Assembly (NCBI GenBank): GCA_033065855.1
Contig: JAVXUO010002601.1
Location: 310,001-374,000 of the forward strand
Reading direction: 5' to 3'
DNA: 64,000 nt
From: Escallonia rubra
Lineage: Eukaryota; Streptophyta; Magnoliopsida; Escalloniales; Escalloniaceae
Shown: positions 55,861 through 64,000 of the stretch, piece by piece
Layout of the letters: the number at the start of each line of letters is the position of its first letter
Numbering within the stretch: the stretch's first letter is position 1
Program-made: the position numbers and the translations under genes
The notes under the pieces: generated by a model
What the model saw: the letters and a program-made list of their open reading frames with translations, nothing else
Told to the model about the DNA's origin: nothing
The model's database searches: none

Positions 55861-56502
55861 ATGGTGGGACGACGAGCTGCTGCTGGTGCTGCCGCATATC
55901 TCCTTCGAAGGCTCAAATTACAAGTATGAGACAAACTTTTTTCCAAGTGAGAGTCAACTTCTAGAATATGCTATCTTATACTCACGTTTTTTTGTCCTTG
56001 TTGTATGCAGAAGGAGAGATACGAGGGGACGTGCTTGTGGAGAAATTTGGAAAAGATGAAGCTAGTACCACAGCAAGCGGAGGATGTTCAACCCGGCTCC
56101 GTGCAAATTGTACTCAATCCCGAGGACTTGAAGAAGGTGCAATGGGAGGACGATGTGAACGCTGCTGTTTTTCAGAAGCTATCGGAGCTTGAAAAAGGGA
56201 CTGATTATGAAGCTTTTCTGAAGAAAGTGTCGGACATTGTTGTTTTGAGCTCGGTAACGGAGATGGGGTTGTATGGAGCAGGCCTTGCATCTCAGCTGTA
56301 CAAAGATGGAATTCCAAAGACGGCTGAGACCGTATTTAGGAAGGTTGTAGGTGACTTTGAGGTGGAGAAAGCGTCCCTCCAGAAGCTTATTGACGAGCAG
56401 ATTAATGAGATAAATGCTGTCATGGAGAGATTGGACAAACTTAAGGAGGCCAATCAAGATGGGAATGGGGAGGAGAATGGCGGCGGAGGGCAGAGTTCTT
56501 AG
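55861..56502 (+). CDS. Uncharacterised small protein, 184 aa, possibly organellar
   Basis: Exons 55861-55923 and 56011-56502 (donor GTATGA, acceptor TGCAG, phase 0) give 184 residues. The start ATG lies 13 bases after a splice acceptor at 55847, matching spliced leaders upstream. The N-terminus MVGRRAAAGAAAYLLRRLKLQ is Arg/Ala-rich with no acidic residue, as in mitochondrial presequences. The body includes EDVQPGSVQIVLNPEDLKKV, a helical region ELEKGTDYEAFLKKVSDIV, then GLYGAGLASQLYKDGIPKTA and a long C-terminal coiled coil (KASLQKLIDEQINEINAVMERLD-type heptads), ending in a Gly/Glu-rich tail. Codon use and frame support a real gene. I do not recognise the family. Confidence 0.75.
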
Positions 56503-58684
56503 AGAGTACCTGCTAGGAAATTAGTTCTTTCAGATGGGCATTTTCAGGTGGATTTAGTGTTACTAGAAAATTGTTGCTAAGTTTTTACTGTTTGGTACTC
56601 GCATCCAATTCTCTGTGGAGAGGAAGTTCCTCAAGGTGGATATCATTTTCTGTGTCGTTATGCCTTGAAAAAGTCCTCTGTGACCTGCTTCTAAATGACG
56701 TAATTTGGATTAGTTTTTTCTATGAAATCACAAGAGTAGACAACTTACTTTCCTGGAGTGCTACATCTTCTTAGTGGACTTTTTCAACTTGTAGCATGAC
56801 AAAGCATGTATCCCTATGTACATCTCTCTCACTCTGCATGTATCTATCTCTCTGTTCACATATGGCCCTCCGAATACAACAGAAAAACATTTGACTATAG
56901 AGCCGACATTTGTTCTTACCTTCTCTCTTCCTCTTAAACCGGCCAACATCTAATTAACGATGCAGTCTACGGCAACAATTCTGCAATCGGCGGCAACCAT
57001 CAAAACACTCGCTTCACAACACTTGCTGGGGTCTATTAGAGAATTTGAGGCGTTTCAAGTGCACTTTTTGTTTATCGTAAAACACATGGGAACGGTTTTG
57101 ATGTATTAGAGCTTTAATATTATCTTGGGCTACATGACAATGCATATATGTGTTTCATTTTGTCCAGGCATATTGAAGCAACAAAGGAAAGATGGAAAAA
57201 CCAAAATGCTCATCATTCCATAATCTACCCCTACAACTTAGAACCACCAGATTAATTCCCATCCACTCGGAGGGAAAATGAATCACAGGTTTTTGGATGG
57301 ATTCATTATTTCATTTCACGATTTCCTTCTTATACATAGTTAAAAGTGTTTGTCAATTTGCTTTTCACTCGCTCTTTGTTGTAGTCCACAGCAATGATTC
57401 TTGCTCTATGGATTGGAACGGCTAATGGTCATTTGAAAAGCATCATTAGGATTTCAGTCCTTCAGCGAGTTTCAGGTCACCATATAAAGGTGAATTGAAC
57501 ATTATCAATTTGCCTTTTATGAACTTTTGTGCTCCATCATGAAGGTTTGAAGCAAAGATCCACTTTTGTGGCTTCAAGCGATTATAATCTTTTGCCCTCT
57601 TTCTTCTTGAACGGCCACCAACTAGATATATATTAGGGCATTCAGTAGTTAAACCTGAGGTTAGTTTCTAGAAATCTTTGAGAGTTCAACTTCTGGACAA
57701 TTAACTAAAATAGACTGACCACCACACACAAGTGTTGCCGGATATATCATTGTAGATAAACACAATGACTAAAAATGGTACCTTGAATTTGGCTAAACGC
57801 AAAGCGTGTTGTGGAGCCTATCATTTATTTGGTTGTATATTCTTTTGGGTCACACATTCCTGTTACATTCAGAAGGAGCATGAAGATCAAGGGCAGACTG
57901 TTGGGTTTGTTACTATGTTTCTGCTTAAGTTCTTACGTCCTGGGTCTGACTGTGTTTAGACATATGGACGGTATTCTGATTTAGGAGTTACAGCTTACCA
58001 CTATTAAATTAAAACTACCCAATTAATATGAAAAAGCTGTTCTCTTATTTTCTGATGATTTTGTGATGCTTTTATTCAGTTTTTACCGTTTTTTGTTTTG
58101 CGATTTGGTGTCGGTGTCGTAGTTGTGCGTGGCAAAGAGGAGTTATGTTCCCAGGTTTTGCAATTCGAGGTTTGATCGATGACGGAAATATTTTCATTGG
58201 AATTATCATGATTTGCAACGCTTTTGATTTTCGTTGTTGGATGTCGTTTGGTAAATTTTCTGAACTTGATTCTATTTTCAGCAAAAGATTTCCTTACAAG
58301 GTTCTTCTTATTGATTTTGAGTTTCAAACATGATTATTGTATCATCTTATATGTGATAGGTCCCAGATTCGTGGCATATTTTGGAGTACGAAGATGTTGC
58401 ATTAAGGACACTGTTGGTAAATTTGAGGATTGGGGGGGTGCATTTCTATTTGTTCTTTTAGTACCAATTTTTTTCTGAAGAAGTGAAACTGGAACCTTAA
58501 GAGTGACCGCGTAAGATCGTTGAAAAATTAAACCCATCGTCCTCATAAAGAAAGGAAAATCCATTTTTATCGATTTAATTCATACCGATCATAGGACACT
58601 AGTGGCCAAGCGAGAGTAACGACCAATAAGAAAACACTCGTGGGTAGAAGAGAAGAGAACCATGGCCTTGGGATCCATAAACCT
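56503..58684. other. 3' UTR and spacer, no gene recognised
   Basis: Short open frames only. Nothing could be assigned between the 184-aa gene and the AN1 remnant. Confidence 0.4.
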
Positions 58685-59040
58685 TCAATCCAAGACTACC
58701 CTAGATTTTGTCGATTTCTGAGCCTTGACAACTAGCTTGGCTCCAACTATAGCATCCCGGGGTGTAGCGCGACAATCAAAGGTGCAGCCATGTTTGCCGG
58801 AGTAGCGATGAACAGAACAGAACATGTTTCCACATCTATAGTTGAAAGTCGTTAAACCAACACGCTTCCTGCAAGTGCTGCATCTGTTCGAACCTTCTTT
58901 TCTCTTCTCAGTGTTCTCACCAACTACTGAAACACAGGATGCTGATGTTAACAAAACCCCAATGCCTAATGAACCAGGCCATACATCAATAGCTGCACAA
59001 AGATCCGACTCCTTTGCACCTACATTGAAGCATGAGCATC
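58685..59040 (-). pseudogene. Decayed stress-associated protein (AN1 zinc finger only)
   Basis: The minus strand encodes [35 protein letters not shown] and [15 protein letters not shown], the C-terminal AN1 finger of plant SAP (A20/AN1) proteins. The frame can be followed upstream to about 59030 ([11 protein letters not shown]), but the A20 finger is missing. The third AN1 cysteine of the FNCRCG motif is Tyr (FNYRCG), so one zinc ligand is lost. It has no introns, but neither do many real SAP genes, so a retrocopy is possible but not shown. Intact SAPs act in stress responses as ubiquitin-binding proteins. This copy is most likely nonfunctional. Confidence 0.72.
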
Positions 59041-59080
59041 AAGGGTAGAGTGCGGAAGAAAATTAGGACTTTGGGATGGT

Positions 59081-59740
59081 AGAATAAATGGAGCGCATTT
59101 TAGTCAAACGCACTATTTAGAAGCATGAGCATCACATCCCGCTAATTTGGACGATTTGTTTTTTAAAGTTGTAATAGATTCGTCACTCTAGGCTTTCTTT
59201 GCCACTTTCCTTGAGGGGCTTTTTGCAATGATCCCAAACCACAAGGGTAGTTGTCGTAATTTCCCCAAAAATCTACTAAAACTATTACGCAAGAGTTATG
59301 GACAATAGGATAATCATTTCCATGGGCCTAACACAGGCGAAGGAGAAACCTGTCACGACCAAATCCAAAGCTCGAAAGGAGCTGTTCACATTTAGAGACA
59401 GCTTCACTTCTAGGCTCGGGGGCAAAAAGTCATAAACATGCTATTACCACAAATTTAAAGAGATAAAAAACAATGTATTTCACGTCACAGGAATTCTCGA
59501 AAAACATAACAAAGGCTGCATTTTGATCCCGTGAGAGAAGACTGAAAACTGCATACTTGGCTTACCGGTGACCGCTAGATCTTACCTGACAGTTGTGATT
59601 AAGAGGGTATAGAAAAAGAGGTGCCGCACGCCCGTACCTACGATCTGCATTGTCAGTTAGTATTGAAATTTTTTTTGCTATTATGCGAGTTGAAAGAAAT
59701 CTTCTTCCTACTTTCCATAAAGCGACAATTAATGGTCACT
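59081..59740. repeat. Dispersed repeat, copy 1 (uninterrupted)
   Basis: It runs from AGAATAAATGGAGCGCATTT through CAAATCCAAAGCTCGAAAGG and GGCTTACCGGTGACCGCTAG to AAAGCGACAATTAATGG. The whole stretch is repeated, diverged, in copy 2 starting at 59862. Confidence 0.75.
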
Positions 59741-60503
59741 AAATATATTTAGTGACTTTTATTCAATGACGTTCAAAAATGCTGCTAATAGTTGTCGCCG
59801 AAAATGTTATCAGAAAAGACACAAAATATTTAACGGCTATTAATTGTCACTTTGGAAGTGAAGAATAAATGGAGGGCATTTTAGTCATTTCTTTGAATCA
59901 ATTTCTACCAAACGCACTTCTTATCCACATAAGCATCACATGCCGTTAATTTGGACAATTTACTTTTTACGATCATAACAGATTTGTCAACCCCAGGAAT
60001 TTCTTTGCAACTTTCTTGACCCCAAGGGTTTTGCAAAGACCCCAAACCACGGGGGTAGTTGGCATAATTTTTCCTAAAAGCTACTAAACTATAACGCAAG
60101 AGTGTTGAACAATAAACGATCATTTCTATGGACCTAACACAAGTGAATGAGAAATCTCTCACGATCAAATCCAAAGCTTGAAGGGAGCTGTTCATATTTA
60201 GAGGCAATTTCACTTCTAGGCCCGGGGACAAAAATTCATAAGCATGCCGCTACCTGGAATCTATAGAGTTCAAAAGGCTTTTTTTAATGCCTTTTTAACT
60301 TTTTTCTTTTTAAGATGGACAAACAAATTTTAACTTCAGTCCAGCTTATACTAGATCCTACAAATCTTTATATAAAGGCCTAGGTGGGCTACAGGAAATT
60401 CTTTTCTAAAAATAATGTAATTTCCACATCACAGGAATTCTTGAAAAACATAACAAATGCCGCATTTTGATCTTGTGAGAGAAGACTGAAAACCACATAC
60501 TTT

Positions 60504-62411
60504 TTTTTTTGGGATAAAAATCGAGAATAGTATTGACAGTGGCGGAGCACAAGCATGACCGGGGGGGGGCCATGGCACCCCCCCCCCACCCCCCACCCCA
60601 CCCCACCCCCCACCCCACCCCACCCCCACCCACCAAAGTTTCAGATTTTTTTTTTGTTGTTTTAAATAATGGGTAATTATGTTTAAAATATTTACTAAAA
60701 TGCCACAATATTATAAATGAATGTATTAGAGTTTTAATTTTGTTATATTTTTACTTTTTGTGACACCGACCGTCGTAGTCTTTATTTTTCTCGTTCTTTT
60801 GTCTATCTTCATTATTTCAAATTCTAAATCTCCAGATCATAAAGAAAATACTAATAGATCATGGTTAGTTATTTTTTTTTTTCATTTTTTAGTTTAAATT
60901 CTTATAATATGTTATACGTGACTATTGTAATCATACAATTGGTAATCGAACCGGTGATACATATATACAATAAGAGTTATGTTTCTTTTATGCAAGATTA
61001 GTAGTTTGTTGTACGTTGACTAACTTTATCAGGTTAAATAAATCACTACGAATAGTGATATAATATGATTATTAGTCAAATTGAGCAATTTATTTTGCAT
61101 TTAACATATTCAATCGTGACGCGAATTCTTTTATGTTGACCATCAAAATTTTTTTAAGACTTTTTGGCCCCCCCCGGTTGAACTTCCTGGATCCGCCCCT
61201 GAGTATTGATAAAGAGCTTTTGCAGCAATTACATCCGCCAAACGGCATAAAGGTCACGACAAACCCGTGACTCTGTCTACTCATAAACTTTAACAACTAG
61301 CCTCGTAAACCTATACACATTACAATTGAATTAAAGCAGAGCAAATTCAATACTTTAACTCAACTTAAGGTAACATGCCCAATCTACAGATTAGCAAACG
61401 AAAAGAAACGAAACATAAAATAAAAAGCACAAAAACAACGTGATAACAATATAGCCGATAACGGGAACCGCACAAACTAAAGGTGAGTAAACTGTTAAAC
61501 ACGACGCAACACACCACCATGATCGTCAACACCGCAAATTTAATCCTTCTACTATCCTTTTCTCAAATCTGAACCAACTTTCTCGAGACATGGCGAAAAA
61601 CAACACTACTCACCCACAACAGATCACGGTAGGCACATGACGCTAAACCACCGAAAGGAGCCCCCCACCCCCACCCAAGAACAGATTGCCCGAACCCCAG
61701 ATAGAGCTCCCCCCACCCCCCCCCCCCCCGCCCCAAAGCCTCAAATACCCCATTTTTCCCAACAGAGCGCACCCTACCCCACCCCCGAGACCTTATCCCC
61801 CTCACCTTACCCGCCCAAGACCCCAGGATCCACCAAACAATCCATAACTTATGGCGAAGCCCCTTAAAAAACACAAGCCCTCCTACAACTACCAAAGATC
61901 ACACAACCAACCACAAACCCAATATCCACCATTTGTACAACAGGGAACAGATAGGAATTAAGAGCGTAAAAAATGAAGGATTTTTTTAGAAATGTCAGTC
62001 AAGTAACACCGGCGTAATTCCGATCACCATCGGCAAAGATCCGATCACCTCCGGGGGAGGTGCAAAAGAAGACGAAATGGCCAGATCTGTTTGGATCTAC
62101 CAAGATCGATCGAGATCGGAGACTTACCGAGAGCTCGCCGTCTCTGATCAAATTTGTTGAGACGCGCACCGCTACCATCCGCCCATCCGTTGCGTCGCCG
62201 GCCACCTATTGATCAGGCCGTAAAGATACCACCACACCAGACGAAATCAAGGAAAAACAAGACTACACGCCGAAGAGGCTGCCGCCCCACGCGCGCGGGA
62301 GCACGGTTGGGCTGCCATGGTGGCTGTCTGTCGGGCTTTGTTCTTTAGAGAGAAGGCAGAGAGAATTGTTTTTTAGAGAGAGGAAATTCGAGATTTAAAA
62401 AAAAAATCGCA
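60504..62411 (-). mobile_element. LINE-like or retrocopy insertion, minus strand
   Basis: On the minus strand it starts near 62411 with a GC-rich leader-like region and ends with an A10 tail (T10 on plus at 60501-60510) after a sequence ending TTTTTATCCC. CCACATACTTT on the left and TCGCACACTTT on the right agree at 8 of 11 bases and may be its target duplication. Without the nested hAT it is about 1.24 kb. No reverse transcriptase frame was seen, so it is either an internally deleted LINE or a retroposed transcript. C-rich runs at 61683-61730 are part of it. Confidence 0.45.
60537..61201 (+). mobile_element. Tip100-like hAT non-autonomous element, copy B
   Basis: It starts CAGTGGCGGAGC and ends GGATCCGCCCCTG. 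AGTATTGA flanks it exactly on both sides (60529-60536 and 61202-61209), an intact 8-bp duplication. The body aligns with copy A at 51656. It carries a G9...C10 hairpin around CCATGG, followed by a (CCCCA)n tract that copy A lacks. It sits inside the retroposon-like insert, so it is the youngest layer of this nest. Confidence 0.88.
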
Positions 62412-62585
62412 CACTTTGCTTACCGATGACTGCTAGATCTTACGATTGCAATTAAGAGGGTACAGAAAGAAGTGTTGTACCTATGATCCGTATCGTTAGT
62501 TAGTATTGAAAAAAAATTAACTGCTATTCAGATCGAAAAAATCTTCATCTTACCCTTTACATAGTGACAATTAATGGTCATTAAC

Positions 62586-63277
62586 AACACAGTACACGTA
62601 TCTATGGAGAGATTATAACGGATCAAAGATAAATCCTAATATCTTTAACAGATGACATGCACCTTAAATTCTCCATTTTCCAATAAATTGTCTTGAAAGT
62701 TACTACGAGTACTCCATAAACTAATTTCAAAATATATCAGTTTTCATCATTTTCTTCAAAACTGTTTCCCAAAACTATCAAACAACACAGTACACGTATC
62801 TCTGGAGATATTTAATTTATTACCAATTCCAGTTCAGGCGATATACAGGCTCTTCGTGGCCATTTAATGGAAAGGCCAGAGCTCGGTGCCTTTTTCCAGT
62901 TCTCTGCCGCTGGAAATGGGGGCAGAGAGCAAAAGTAAAAGGAGCTAACAGCTAAATTAGTACCGTAGAGTGGTCAGTACGTGTAGTCTCTCGTGTCTCG
63001 AAGGGATAGAGATGTTTGCATTGTCCCGTTGCTGTATTCTCTCCTCCTGTCCCGCTCTGTTCCTCCATTCTAACCACAAAGAATTACAAACGCAAAGCAT
63101 GTCTGTGGCTTCGAAACTGAAACGCCATTCTCTCGGGCCTCGCAATCGCTCAGGCTTTCTCTGCAACAACTCCCACTTGCTTAAATTATCAGCAAAAGAA
63201 GGCATAAACAATGGTCCGTTGCGAATGTTCATGACCAGTGAGGCAGGCAGTACACTTGTCCTAACCATACGTACACC
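62586..63277. other. Spacer with overlapping open frames on both strands
   Basis: Plus 62970-63332 and minus 62957-63289 are both open for more than 100 codons. Neither contains a known domain. The minus frame has a more protein-like composition (WELLQRKPERLRGPREWRF) and might be an exon of a gene running off the window, but no splice partners were found. Confidence 0.3.
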
Positions 63278-64000
63278 TAGGGATAGCAATCACAACCCAA
63301 ACCCGTTTATCCGTCCAAATTCGCCCACTTAAAAGTTACCCAAACTCATTCATTTATATAATTGGGTATAAATGGATCAAAGATTTTACAACTCACCAAC
63401 CCATTGATTTTCATGGTTTATAAATGGGTGCCCATTTACCCACCAATACTTTTTTACTTGTTTGACTTATAACTCTCGACAGAACTCAATCCCTCACTCA
63501 TCCGTTTATTCTTTTTCTTCCCGGAGCAAACCACCAAGGCCGTCGTCGCTTGCCGCCACTTCCTCACCCAACACCATCGTCATCTCCACTTGACGGCCAC
63601 TCACCTCCACTCATCTGCCACCACTCCCTCGTTATTCGCCAACATCAGCGGCTTCATCACCACCGATGTCACTACATCGACACCACCTACTGATTCCGGC
63701 GAAGACATGGATCTTTGCTCAGATCTGCAATTCTACTAGATTTTTACATAGCTCAGTATTTACGAAAGCCCACATATACAGGCTGACCCAAATATGTGGT
63801 TTTTTGGGGGAAGGATGATCGATTTTCAACATGTGACGTTTGGATCTGAAATGGGTGTGACGTTTGCATCTGAAATGGTGGCGGTGGCGCTCGTAGTGGT
63901 GGTTCCTGTGGGTGTGATGAAGGCAACAATGGCGGGGCGGTGGTGGAAGTAGTGGGTGGTGGTCGCGGTATTGCGTCGGTGGTGGTTTTGGTTGCGGTAT
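63278..64000. mobile_element. Possible hAT-like element running past the window end
   Basis: TAGGGATAGCAATCACAACC is a typical plant hAT end, followed by the CCCAAACCCGTTTATCC and AAATGGGTGCCCATTTACCC words common in such elements. The rest is GC-richer (CCACCA/GGTGGT runs from about 63530). The right end is outside the window, so the call is tentative. Confidence 0.4.

Larger units (their letters stand above)
59836..62583. repeat. Dispersed repeat, copy 2, split by a nested insertion
   Basis: The first part at 59836-60503 matches copy 1, with an extra ~150 bases near 60250-60410. Matching resumes at 62415 (TTTGCTTACCGATGACTGC) and ends near 62583. Its ends GCTATTAATTGTCACT (59838-59850 area) and AGTGACAATTAATGGTC (62562-62579) are inverted, so the unit may be a TIR-bearing DNA element. 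The middle 1.9 kb is foreign. Confidence 0.65.

Noticed and set aside
60389-60708. Gly-rich protein frames on the minus strand
   Set aside because: They are translations of the C-rich tract inside hAT copy B.

Overview
This window is nuclear DNA of a flowering plant, most likely a eudicot. The genes are split by GT-AG introns inside AT-rich spacers, and their products (SEC13, a GATA factor, NUP35, a CASP-like protein, a plastid FtsHi, a phytocyanin) are plant types. Transposon remnants of the kinds common in dicots fill much of the spacer. All models were read by eye from frames and splice sites; no alignment or transcript was available, so UTRs and distant homologies are inferred.

Layout: 0-5 kb holds SEC13 (3902-4801, one coding exon). 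5-9.3 kb is spacer with a cluster of CACGTG boxes and a hAT-like MITE. A two-exon GATA factor of the GATA9/12 type lies at 9331-10940. 11-16.6 kb is spacer with a tRNA-derived SINE (14.9 kb) and a tandem LTR-like fossil (15.6-16.2 kb). A possible three-exon gene for a 99-residue protein lies at 16685-18012. NUP35 (19320-24640), a CASP-like 3A protein (26249-29944) and an inactive plastid FtsH, FTSHI2 (34671-44491, 11 exons, 876 aa), follow on the same strand. An early-nodulin-like phytocyanin lies at 45962-46983. 47-55.8 kb is repeat-rich spacer plus the probable leader exons of a gene for an uncharacterised 184-aa protein (coding 55861-56502). 58.7-64 kb contains a decayed AN1 zinc-finger gene and a nest of transposons.

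The most notable object is a 1.4 kb Mutator-like element at 31567-32964. It has perfect 43-bp terminal inverted repeats and a 9-bp target duplication. Inside it are pieces of two unrelated host genes placed head to tail: the N-terminus of a plant glycosyltransferase and the 5' part, including the SPRY start, of a RanBPM-like gene. This is a chimeric Pack-MULE. Other structural finds are two copies of one Tip100-like hAT family with recognisable 8-bp target duplications, one of them nested in a retroposon-like insert that interrupts a duplicated repeat, and three diverged copies of a leader-exon sequence upstream of the 184-aa gene.

The host genes are housekeeping or developmental and show no sign of a shared pathway. 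NUP35, CASPL3A and FTSHI2 appear, from memory, to be neighbours in Arabidopsis chromosome 3 as well (At3g16310, At3g16300, At3g16290), which would make this a conserved gene block.
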